A stretch of DNA of 64,000 nt. Origin: Blastocatellia bacterium (GTDB lineage Bacteria > Acidobacteriota > Blastocatellia > UBA7656). Below, one piece after another: positions 17,672 to 24,781 of this stretch. The stretch covers positions 62,001-126,000 of the forward strand of contig DATENM010000054.1 in the NCBI GenBank assembly GCA_035275065.1. Direction: 5' to 3'. A program made the translations under genes and the position numbers. The notes below the pieces were generated by a model. It was not told the origin of the DNA, did not search any database, and saw only the letters and a list, made by a program, of their open reading frames with translations. Numbering within the stretch: the stretch's first letter is position 1; each line of letters starts with the position of its first letter.

Positions 17672-18487
17672 GTGCTCAACGTCGAAATCGTCGTCATCGG
17701 CAACGAATTGCTGCTTGGCATGGTGCAGGACACGAACTCGAATTACCTGTGCCGCATGCTGCGCGGCATGGGCGGGCGCGTGCGCCACGTGGCCATCGTG
17801 CGCGACGAAGCGGACGCCATCGCCGACGAAATCCGCGCCGCGCTCGCAAGACGCGCCGACCTGCTCTTCACCTGCGGCGGCCTCGGCCCGACCGACGACG
17901 ATTTGACGCTTGCGGCCATCGCCCAGGCGCTCGGTCGCCAGGTCGAGATCAACCCCGAGGCGCGCGCCTTTGTCGAGCGGCGTTACGCAGAGCTTGCGGC
18001 GCAAGGGGAGGTCAGCAGCGCGGCGATGACCGAGGCGCGGCTGAAGATGGCACGGCTGCCCGCGGGCGCGCGCATCATTAACAATCCCCTCGGCGCGGCG
18101 CCGGCGGTCGTCGTCATGGCGGGCGCGGCGCGCACAGTCGCGCTGCCGGGCGTGCCTGCCGAGCTGAAGGCCATCGTCGAAGGCCCGCTGCAACCTTTGC
18201 TCAAAGAACTGTTCGGACGCGGCAGCTACCGCGAGCGCGAAGTTCTGGTCGAATGCGGCGACGAATCGCGGCTCGCGCCGGCCTTGCGCGAGGTGGTCGC
18301 CGCGCACCCAGAGGTTTATATCAAATCGCGCGCCTCGCACTTCGGGCGCGAAGTCATCTTCCGCATCACGCTCTCGGCCTCTGCCGAAAGCGGCGAAGCT
18401 GCCGACCGCATGATCGTCGCCGCCAGCGAAGACCTGTCCCGCGCCTTCGCCGAGGCCGGCATCCGACAGACTGACCGCCAGCCTTAG
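17672..18487 (+). CDS. CinA-type molybdopterin-binding-domain protein (stand-alone N-terminal domain)
   Basis: The start is GTG 17672 (VLNVEIVVIGNELLLG). The longer in-frame reading from 17498 would run through hairpin C and is rejected. 271 residues carry the MoaB/Mog-like fold of CinA: GNELLLG, the phosphate-binding loop TCGGLGPTDDD (about 69-79), and ALPGVPAEL. Full-length CinA also has a C-terminal NMN amidohydrolase domain, which is absent here. Proteins of this form are annotated as competence/damage-inducible protein A or nicotinamide mononucleotide-related pyrophosphatase. Which activity applies is uncertain. It is transcribed toward the small gene at 18527. Confidence 0.88.
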   Translation: MLNVEIVVIGNELLLGMVQDTNSNYLCRMLRGMGGRVRHVAIVRDEADAIADEIRAALARRADLLFTCGGLGPTDDDLTLAAIAQALGRQVEINPEARAFVERRYAELAAQGEVSSAAMTEARLKMARLPAGARIINNPLGAAPAVVVMAGAARTVALPGVPAELKAIVEGPLQPLLKELFGRGSYREREVLVECGDESRLAPALREVVAAHPEVYIKSRASHFGREVIFRITLSASAESGEAADRMIVAASEDLSRAFAEAGIRQTDRQP

Positions 18488-18526
18488 CCGCTGTTCGGCG
18501 CACGGGCGCAAGCGTAACATGGAGCG

Positions 18527-18778
18527 ATGCAGCGGATTGCGATTCAGGTTGAATGTTATGCCGGCAGCCGCGCCGACGAACGCCCGCGCCGCGTGCTGAT
18601 CGAAGGCCGCCCGCACACCGTGGCGCGCTTGCTGTCATCGTCCATCGAGCAATCGCTTGCCGACACCGCGCCGACGCGCCGCTTTCGCGTCATCACCGAA
18701 GACGGTCAGCAGCTCGACCTCATCTGCACCGCCGACGGCGACTGGTTTCTGGAGCGTCAGCGGCGAATCCATTCTTGA
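18527..18778 (+). CDS. conserved-looking small protein, unknown function
   Basis: 83 residues: a strand-rich sequence with RPRRVLIEGRPHTVARLL, then RRFRVITEDGQQLDLIC and DGDWFLERQ. This looks like a compact beta domain in which an Arg/His face meets an aromatic end. It loosely resembles small DUF6504-type proteins, an unverified impression. GGAG is only two bases from the ATG, so the start is provisional. It lies 39 bases after the CinA-type gene on the same strand and is likely co-transcribed. It ends one base from the convergent metalloprotease gene. Confidence 0.6.
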   Translation: MQRIAIQVECYAGSRADERPRRVLIEGRPHTVARLLSSSIEQSLADTAPTRRFRVITEDGQQLDLICTADGDWFLERQRRIHS

Positions 18779-18779
18779 T

Positions 18780-19865
18780 TCATTGCCGCCGTGCCGGCAC
18801 CCATCCCGGCTCGAAGCGCGTGCCCAGCACCAGGCGCACCATCATGCCGTAACTCGCCACGCCGGCTTCGACGCCGCTCGCTTTCAAGAATTGATCGTAA
18901 ACTTTCCACTGTACCTGGCTGATGGTGGCGTTGCGGTGGCGCGCTTCGCGTTCGGCGATGGCTTTCAAGTCGGCAACGACTTCGGGAGCGAGCGGTGCGG
19001 CTTCGCCTTTCGAGTCGTCGGGCAAATAGAGGTAGAGCGCCAGCCACCCGGCATATCGAATCGCGCTTGAGTCTGAATGTAGACAAGCCAACAAGCCGAC
19101 GAAACTGGCTTCCGACTCGTCGGCAAAGCCTGCCAGGTGGCCCCACTCGTGCGCCAACAGAAACGGCTTCTCAAACGGCAGCACGGAAGATTCCAGCACG
19201 ACTTCGAGGCCGAAGGGATTGACGAAGCCTTCGATGCCCGCCGCCGCCAGATAGAAATTCATCAGCGTGCGCTTCGGGCGGCCCGCGGCGATGCCGCGCC
19301 GGTTGCCAAGCTCGCCGACCGTCTGGTTGAACGCCGCAAGCAAAGGCTCGCGCCATGCGCCCTCGTCCGGCCAGTCTGATCGGCGCGCGCCGGCTTCGGC
19401 GTTGAGCTGCTCGATGACCTGGCGGCGCAGCTCTGTGAGCGCCTGCGGCGAAACCCGCGCGCGGTCGAAGTCGAGCTTTGCCGCAAGCGGCGCGCGCTCG
19501 TAGTTGAAGCCCCAGAGGATTTGAAAAGTGATGAAAGCCACAGAGGCGAGCGCCAGGGTGTCGAGGGCCAGCCGTCCCGCGGCGCGTCGCCTGCGGCCGC
19601 GGCCGGCCCGCCTTAAGCGCACGATCCACCATGCGGGCAAGCCCAGGATGGCGCTGACCAGCAGCAGATCGACAATCGCAAAGGGCACGAGGTTGGCGAC
19701 TGGCGTAAGCAGAGGTTGTAAGAAGGAATAAAAGCCGTTGCTATAAAATCGCTCGACGAAGCGCGCCGGCAGCGACACCAGCAACAAGGCGAGCGCAAGG
19801 GTGATTAAAATGACCTTGATTGCGACAGCGGGCTTGAGGGCGGCGATAATCCTGGGGCGACGCAT
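18780..19865 (-). CDS. DUF3810-type membrane protein with HEWGH zinc-peptidase motif
   Basis: Three N-terminal membrane segments (about residues 15-32, 55-82, 100-120) are followed by a soluble domain with HEWGH at 239-243 and ADESE about seven residues later. This is the HExxH plus downstream Glu of gluzincin-like metalloproteases and matches DUF3810. 361 residues from ATG 19865. An alternative TTG at 19889 overlaps the stop of the thioredoxin gene (TTGA) and would add eight residues. Either way translation is probably coupled to that gene. The likely role is a membrane-bound zinc protease with unknown substrate. Confidence 0.82.
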   Translation of the reverse strand: MRRPRIIAALKPAVAIKVILITLALALLLVSLPARFVERFYSNGFYSFLQPLLTPVANLVPFAIVDLLLVSAILGLPAWWIVRLRRAGRGRRRRAAGRLALDTLALASVAFITFQILWGFNYERAPLAAKLDFDRARVSPQALTELRRQVIEQLNAEAGARRSDWPDEGAWREPLLAAFNQTVGELGNRRGIAAGRPKRTLMNFYLAAAGIEGFVNPFGLEVVLESSVLPFEKPFLLAHEWGHLAGFADESEASFVGLLACLHSDSSAIRYAGWLALYLYLPDDSKGEAAPLAPEVVADLKAIAEREARHRNATISQVQWKVYDQFLKASGVEAGVASYGMMVRLVLGTRFEPGWVPARRQ

Positions 19866-19885
19866 GACGGAACTGCCGGGCGCTT

Positions 19886-20494
19886 TCAAGAGCCGGCCAG
19901 GGCGCGGTTGACGGCTTCGTCGAGCTTGCGCGCGTGTGACGAGTCATAGCCGATGAGATGCTCGACCAGACGGCCCCGGCGGTCGAAGACCAGGGTTTGC
20001 GGGATGGTGTCGTCTTCTTTGCCCAGGTAATCGGTAAACATGTCGTTGGTCGCCATGCCGATGGTGTAGTTGATGCCGAAGTCGCTGACGAAGCGGCGAA
20101 TGGCTTCCGGCGTCGAGCGCCCGCGATCATCGATGTGCAGGCCGACGACTTCAAGGCCGCGCCCTTGATTCTCTTTTTGCAGGCGAGTGAGCTGCGGCAC
20201 CTCCTGGCGGCAGGGCGGGCACCAGGTCGCCCAGAAATCCATTACCACCACCTTGCCTTGATAACCCGACAGCTTGATCGCCGTGCCGTCGAGCGTGCGC
20301 ACATCGTAATCAGGCGGCGCAGGCGGCGACGATACAGGCGTGCCCGGCAAGACAATGCGCGCATCGGTCTTGACCTCCGGGTGGCCGGAAAACAGCACGT
20401 AGCCGAATGTCGCGATCATGATTGCGACGACGCCGGTGGCGATGATACGGCCCGCCGTCCAGAAGCTTCCCTGTGATGTCGCCTGCCCTGCCAT
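19886..20494 (-). CDS. membrane-anchored thioredoxin-like protein (TlpA/ResA type)
   Basis: 202 residues: one N-terminal membrane helix (about 13-35), then a thioredoxin fold facing the periplasm with FWATWCPPCRQE (redox Cys92 and Cys95) and the cis-Pro region DTIPQTLVFD. This is the layout of TlpA/ResA reductases, which keep thiols reduced, for example in cytochrome c maturation. The seven-haem cytochrome at 50386 would be a client of such a system, though linkage is not shown. GGAG lies eight bases before ATG. It sits between yacG and the DUF3810 gene on one strand with short gaps. Confidence 0.92.
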   Translation of the reverse strand: MAGQATSQGSFWTAGRIIATGVVAIMIATFGYVLFSGHPEVKTDARIVLPGTPVSSPPAPPDYDVRTLDGTAIKLSGYQGKVVVMDFWATWCPPCRQEVPQLTRLQKENQGRGLEVVGLHIDDRGRSTPEAIRRFVSDFGINYTIGMATNDMFTDYLGKEDDTIPQTLVFDRRGRLVEHLIGYDSSHARKLDEAVNRALAGS

Positions 20495-20542
20495 TGATTC
20501 AACTCCAACCTGAGAAGTCTACAAACCTCAGCCGACGGATGG

Positions 20543-20722
20543 CTATTCTCTGTCTCGCGGCGCGTCGCCGGCTTTGTCGTCTACGTCTTTCAGCGGCAAC
20601 TCGACGCGATAGTCTTCCGACGCCCAGTTGCCGAGGTCAATGACGCGGCAACGTTCAGAGCAGAACGGGCGGTCGGGATTACCTTTCCAGGTCGTCGGCT
20701 CGCCGCAAATCGGACACTTCAT
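20543..20722 (-). CDS. yacG: DNA gyrase inhibitor YacG (zinc ribbon)
   Basis: A 59-residue frame reads MKCPICGEPTTWKG, then RPFCSERCRVIDLGNWASEDYRV. The four zinc cysteines are Cys3, Cys6, Cys21 and Cys25. The block PFCSERC-x-IDLG-W is diagnostic of YacG, which in E. coli binds GyrB and inhibits gyrase. GGGAGG lies eight bases upstream of ATG. The acidic tail DVDDKAGDAPRDRE is typical in length. It is the first gene of the yacG, thioredoxin, DUF3810 run. Confidence 0.95.
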   Translation of the reverse strand: MKCPICGEPTTWKGNPDRPFCSERCRVIDLGNWASEDYRVELPLKDVDDKAGDAPRDRE

Positions 20723-20838
20723 CGCTCACGCCTCCCTTCACCATGTTCATCATACAACGAAACGCGCCGCGGGCGCAGCCTGCGCAGAGTGCAAGAAACA
20801 TGCTCGCCGGATGATATTCCCGCCCCACGAAGAGTTGT

Positions 20839-20844
20839 TATAAT
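20839..20844 (+). promoter_or_regulatory. consensus -10 just before the XPB-type helicase gene
   Basis: TATAAT ends 12 bases before the ATG at 20857, implying a leader of only about five bases and no Shine-Dalgarno site. The -35 region is poor. This is the second near-leaderless arrangement in the window. Confidence 0.55.
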
Positions 20845-20856
20845 GCTTTTCTTGCG

Positions 20857-22275
20857 ATGAACTCCGGCGAACTCATCATCCAATTCGACGCGGGCACGAT
20901 TGTGCTTGAGGGCGCAGACGAGAGCGCGTCGCTACCGGCGGTCTTCAAATGGGACGAGCGCGTGCGGCGATGGCGCGCGCCGGCGCTCTGCTACCGCCAG
21001 GTGATCACCGAGATGACGCGCCGCCGCTTGCCGCACCGCGACGAGGCGCGCGATTACCTGGAATTCGATTTTCGCTCACGGCTCGACATCGAGCCGCGCC
21101 CTTATCAGCGCGAAGCCCTCGACGCATGGCAGCAGGCCGGGCGGCGCGGCGTGGTGGTGCTGCCGACGGGCGCGGGCAAGACCTTTCTGGCGCAGATGGC
21201 GATTGAGCTGACCGGGAGGTCGACGCTGGTCATCGTGCCGACGATTGACTTGATGAACCAGTGGTACAACCTGCTGATGTCGAGCTTTCAGGCAGAGATC
21301 GGCTTGATCGGCGGCGGCTACTTTGAGAAAGGCGCGATTGTCGTCACCACCTACGCCTCGGCATTTCGTTTCATGGAGCGCATGGGCAATCAGTTCGGCC
21401 TGATCATCTTTGATGAATGCCACCACCTGCCGGGCAGCGTCTACCGCTACGCGGCGGAGCTGGCCATCGCGCCGTTTCGCCTGGGGTTGACGGCGACGCC
21501 TGAGCGCGAAGACGGCGCAGACCAGCTTCTCGAAGCGTTGATCGGCCCGATTGTCTTCAAGAAGCAGGCGCAGGATTTGGCGGGCGAGTATCTTGCCGAT
21601 TACGAGATTCTCCGCATCAACGTGCACCTGACCAGTGACGAGCGCGCGGCTTACGAAGGCGAGCGCGCCGTTTTTCGCCAGTTCTTGCAGGACAAACGCA
21701 TTGACCTGGGCGGCATGCGCGGCTGGCAGTTATTTATTGCCGCGAGCGCCCGCTCCGAAGAAGGCCGCCGCGCCATGAAGGCTTACCGCGAATCGAAGCG
21801 CATTGCGCTCGGCACCGACGCCAAGATGCGTGTGCTTGGCGAGCTGCTTGAGCGCCACCGCGCCGAGCGCGTCTTGATCTTCACCGCTGAAAACGAGATG
21901 GTCTATCGCATCTCTGAGCGCTTCTTGATCCCGGCCATCACCCACGAAACGCCGATCAAGGAGCGGCGCGAATGGCTCGCGGCATTCAACGCCGGCGACG
22001 TGCTGGCGCTCGCCACCTCGAAGGTCCTGAACGAAGGCGTAGACATTCCCGCCGCCGGCATCGCCATTGTGCTGTCGGGCTCCGGCTCGTCGCGCGAGCA
22101 CATTCAACGGCTGGGCCGCATCCTGCGCAAGCAGCCCGACAAAGAGGCGATCCTTTACGAAGTCGTCGCCCTCGGCACCACCGAAGAGCATATCAGCCGA
22201 AGGCGCGGCGCGGCTGAACAATTCCAGGAGCGCAACCGCCGCGCTTCGTCGCCCGACCGCGGTTTGTACGATTGA
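20857..22275 (+). CDS. XPB/Ssl2-type superfamily 2 DNA helicase
   Basis: 472 residues. An N-terminal damage-recognition-like region (1-75, KWDERVRRWRAPALCYRQV) precedes the helicase core: RPYQREALDAW, Walker A PTGAGKT (103-109), Walker B DECHH (186-190), TAT motif followed by the RED triplet at 217-219 that marks XPB proteins, and C-terminal motifs NEGVDIPAA and QRLGRILRK. XPB unwinds DNA in nucleotide excision repair and transcription. Its partner nuclease Bax1 follows three bases downstream, so the two are surely co-transcribed. Size and order match archaeal XPB-Bax1 pairs. It has a near-leaderless promoter. Confidence 0.93.
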   Translation: MNSGELIIQFDAGTIVLEGADESASLPAVFKWDERVRRWRAPALCYRQVITEMTRRRLPHRDEARDYLEFDFRSRLDIEPRPYQREALDAWQQAGRRGVVVLPTGAGKTFLAQMAIELTGRSTLVIVPTIDLMNQWYNLLMSSFQAEIGLIGGGYFEKGAIVVTTYASAFRFMERMGNQFGLIIFDECHHLPGSVYRYAAELAIAPFRLGLTATPEREDGADQLLEALIGPIVFKKQAQDLAGEYLADYEILRINVHLTSDERAAYEGERAVFRQFLQDKRIDLGGMRGWQLFIAASARSEEGRRAMKAYRESKRIALGTDAKMRVLGELLERHRAERVLIFTAENEMVYRISERFLIPAITHETPIKERREWLAAFNAGDVLALATSKVLNEGVDIPAAGIAIVLSGSGSSREHIQRLGRILRKQPDKEAILYEVVALGTTEEHISRRRGAAEQFQERNRRASSPDRGLYD

Positions 22276-22278
22276 GTT

Positions 22279-23475
22279 ATGCTGACCTCTGATCTTGCAA
22301 TGAGCCGCGTCCGCGGCGGGCGTGTCGAACCTTTCGCGATCAACCCCGCGGATAAGAGTTATCTGGAGATGGCCAGCGACCTGATCGCCATCTTCGCCGA
22401 GCATGCGGGCGAGCGCCGCGCCGAGCTTGACCGCGAGCTCGATGAATATGTCGGCAACGGCACGGATTACCGCATCCTGCGCGGCTTGATTAAGCTGCTG
22501 CTCGACGCCTGCGAGTTCGAAACCGCGAGCCCTGTACTGCCTTCAGAGATTCGCCGCGCGCTATTTTCCAAGGCGCGGCTGCATCACCCGGTCACGGCGA
22601 ACGAAGCGTTGCGCACACGGCTGATTCAGGAAACCGCCGCCGAGCTGCGTTGCGCGGTCGAAGCGGTCGAGGCGAATCTCTTCGCCGACCTGTTCGAGAA
22701 TCAGCGGCTCGTGAGCTTCAACGAGATGCGCGCCCGCGAGCTGCTCGACCTCTATAATCTGGCGCAGGCGCAGGCGCTCTTTTATCGCGCCACCGAGATG
22801 CGATTGCGCATCGAGCCGCAGATGGCCGCAGGCTTCCGCCGCATCTTCGACGCCATCAAAGCCTATCGCCTGATTCACACCATCACCGGCAGCCCGTCAC
22901 GCGGTTACGAGGTGCGGCTCGACGGCCCCGTTTCGCTGTTTCATCAGTCGCAGAAGTACGGCATTCAGATGGCCGTCTTCCTGCCGGCGCTGCTCTTGTG
23001 CCAGGGCTGGCGCATGCGTGCGGAGATCGTCTTGAAGCAGGGCAAGCGCGTCACCTTCGAGCTAGACAGCCGCACGACCAATCTGCGCTCGCACTATCTC
23101 GACGACATCTCTTACAAGCCGGCGATTGAAGAGAAGCTGTTGGCCGGTTGGGCCAAATCTGAAAGCCAGTGGGCGATCCGTCCGGGCAAAGAGGTGATTG
23201 ACCTGGGAGCCTGCGCCTTCATTCCCGATTTCATCATCACCCATGAGGATGGCCGCGTCTTCTATCTTGAGCTGCTCGGATTTTGGACGCCGCGCCATCT
23301 CGACGAGCGCGTCGCGGAATTCGCGCGCGCCGGCTTTTCGCGTTACCTGCTGGCGGTGTCGGAAGAGTTGCGCGGCAGCCGCGACAAGCCTCTAAGCCTG
23401 CCGGCGAACGTCATCACTTACAAGAGCGCGCTCGCGCCCGCAGCCATCCGCGCGGCGCTTGAGGCGCTCGGCTAA
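22279..23475 (+). CDS. Bax1/DUF790 family nuclease, partner of XPB
   Basis: 398 residues with the DUF790 layout. The N-terminus is MLTSDLAMSRVRGGRVEP. A helical middle contains LYNLAQAQALFYRATEMRL. A C-terminal PD-(D/E)xK-like nuclease core has AFIPDFIITHEDGRVFYLE (PD at 316-317, Glu331) and GFWTPRHLDE. In archaea Bax1 binds XPB and cuts DNA bubbles during excision repair. The helicase stop and this ATG are three bases apart. The pair is inferred to be a repair helicase-nuclease. The exact metal ligands were judged by eye. Confidence 0.92.
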   Translation: MLTSDLAMSRVRGGRVEPFAINPADKSYLEMASDLIAIFAEHAGERRAELDRELDEYVGNGTDYRILRGLIKLLLDACEFETASPVLPSEIRRALFSKARLHHPVTANEALRTRLIQETAAELRCAVEAVEANLFADLFENQRLVSFNEMRARELLDLYNLAQAQALFYRATEMRLRIEPQMAAGFRRIFDAIKAYRLIHTITGSPSRGYEVRLDGPVSLFHQSQKYGIQMAVFLPALLLCQGWRMRAEIVLKQGKRVTFELDSRTTNLRSHYLDDISYKPAIEEKLLAGWAKSESQWAIRPGKEVIDLGACAFIPDFIITHEDGRVFYLELLGFWTPRHLDERVAEFARAGFSRYLLAVSEELRGSRDKPLSLPANVITYKSALAPAAIRAALEALG

Positions 23476-23591
23476 TCCACCGCCGCGCGCGTGCCTGCCA
23501 ACCATCCCATAAGGTCTACCGGTGTACGAAACAGTGCCGGTCAGTCAATCCGTGCTTTGGCGTAAATGGACAAATAATTAGCTTTTCCGAG

Positions 23592-23607
23592 TGGTACGGG
23601 GCTTGCA
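23592..23607 (+). promoter_or_regulatory. sigma-54-type promoter of the Gln-rich protein gene
   Basis: TGGTACG, four bases (GGGC), then TTGCA: one mismatch from TGGCACG-N4-TTGCW with exact -24/-12 spacing. The predicted start is near 23618, about 50 bases before the ATG at 23671. An imperfect inverted repeat (ACCGGTGT ... GTGCCGGT, about 23518-23541) upstream could bind an activator. Confidence 0.65.
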
Positions 23608-23670
23608 AAAACAAATGACGGGTGAGCTTTGATATCTGGTAGAGATCGAACGGGAGGAGTGGAGGTTATG

Positions 23671-24705
23671 ATGAATTTAGTGAAGCGATTTGTGATGACG
23701 CCGATGCTTGGCGCGACATTGTTGCTGGGAGCCAGCACCTTTGCCGCCGCGCAGAATCCTGCTAAGGAGCAGCGCAAGCAGGAGCGCCACGAGCGTCAAC
23801 AACAGGAGCAGCAGGCGCAGCAACAGCGCCAAGCCGATAAGCAACAGCGCCACGCCGACAACCAGGCGCAGCAGCAGCAACAACAGCAGCAGCGCATGGC
23901 TGACCGGCAACAGCGCCAGCAGCAACAGGCCGTTCAAGAACAGCAGGCGCAGCAACAGCGCCAAGCCAATAAGCAACAGCGCCACGCAGAGCAACAACAG
24001 CAGGTGCAACAACAGCAGCAACAGCAGCGCACCTGGCAACGTGACCAGCAAACGCGCACGGATCAGCGCACGGATCAGCGCACCTGGCAGCGCGATCAGC
24101 AGCGCCAGTCGGACGTTTCGCGGCAGCAGCGCCAGTGGTCGCAGGAACAGCAGCGCCAGCAGCAAGCCCGCTTTGACCAGTACCGTCAGAACTGGCAGCA
24201 ACGCCAACGCATCGCCGAGCAGCGCGAGCGCTATTACCAGCAACAGCGCCGCATGGCGCAGTGGCGCTTCCAGCAGTCGTATGTGGAACGCCTGCGCCGT
24301 GACCAGATCCGCTTAGCGAATTCGCGCCCCTACTACTACTATGGCGGACCGAGCTATCGTTACTATCGCGGCGGCACCTACTACACGACGAACGAGTATG
24401 GCGTGAACATGCTCCGCCAGGCAGTCAACAACGGCTATGCCGAAGGCGTGCGTGCCGGTCAGGCCGACCGACAGGACGGCTTCCGCTACAGCCCGCAGGA
24501 TTCGTTCGCGTACGAAGATGCAATGTTTGGCTTTGACGCCTATAACGTTGATCCGGGCGAGTACCAGTACTACTTCCGCCAGGGCTATCAGCGCGGATAT
24601 GAGGACGGCTACAACGGTCGTTATCAGTATGGTAGCTACTCGAACGGCGTGTTCAGCATCCTGGGCAACATCTTGCAGAACATCTTCAACGCCGAATCCT
24701 ACTAA
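23671..24705 (+). CDS. secreted Gln/Arg-rich low-complexity protein with Tyr-rich C-terminus
   Basis: The start is the second of two adjacent ATGs (23671), five bases after GGAGG. 344 residues: signal peptide ending near TFAAAQ; residues 25-210 almost entirely Gln, Arg, Ala and His. Within this is a repeat, QEQQAQQQRQADKQQRHA recurring as QEQQAQQQRQANKQQRHA about 43 residues later. The C-terminal 120 residues are Tyr/Gly-rich (PYYYYGGPSYRYYRGG; RQGYQRGYEDGYNG). It is predicted coiled or disordered, periplasmic or surface. Function is unknown. A sigma-54-type promoter and a strong terminator mark it as a single-gene, specially regulated unit. Confidence 0.82.
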   Translation: MNLVKRFVMTPMLGATLLLGASTFAAAQNPAKEQRKQERHERQQQEQQAQQQRQADKQQRHADNQAQQQQQQQQRMADRQQRQQQQAVQEQQAQQQRQANKQQRHAEQQQQVQQQQQQQRTWQRDQQTRTDQRTDQRTWQRDQQRQSDVSRQQRQWSQEQQRQQQARFDQYRQNWQQRQRIAEQRERYYQQQRRMAQWRFQQSYVERLRRDQIRLANSRPYYYYGGPSYRYYRGGTYYTTNEYGVNMLRQAVNNGYAEGVRAGQADRQDGFRYSPQDSFAYEDAMFGFDAYNVDPGEYQYYFRQGYQRGYEDGYNGRYQYGSYSNGVFSILGNILQNIFNAESY

Positions 24706-24730
24706 CTGGACTCGGCATCCGTCCGCATCA

Positions 24731-24781
24731 GCGCCCCAGCGTTTGACCTTAAAGGATCAAACGCTGGGGCGCTTTTCTTTT
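24731..24781 (+). terminator. strong rho-independent terminator
   Basis: A perfect 16-bp stem (GCGCCCCAGCGTTTGA and its complement, 24731-24746 and 24757-24772) with a 10-base loop is followed by TTTTCTTTT. It serves the Gln-rich protein gene and separates it from the convergent peptidase gene. Confidence 0.92.

Noticed and set aside
23760..24200. Short CAGCAG-rich repeats that might suggest a CRISPR-like or microsatellite array
   Set aside because: They are codons for Gln and Arg within the Gln-rich protein; no regular repeat-spacer pattern exists.
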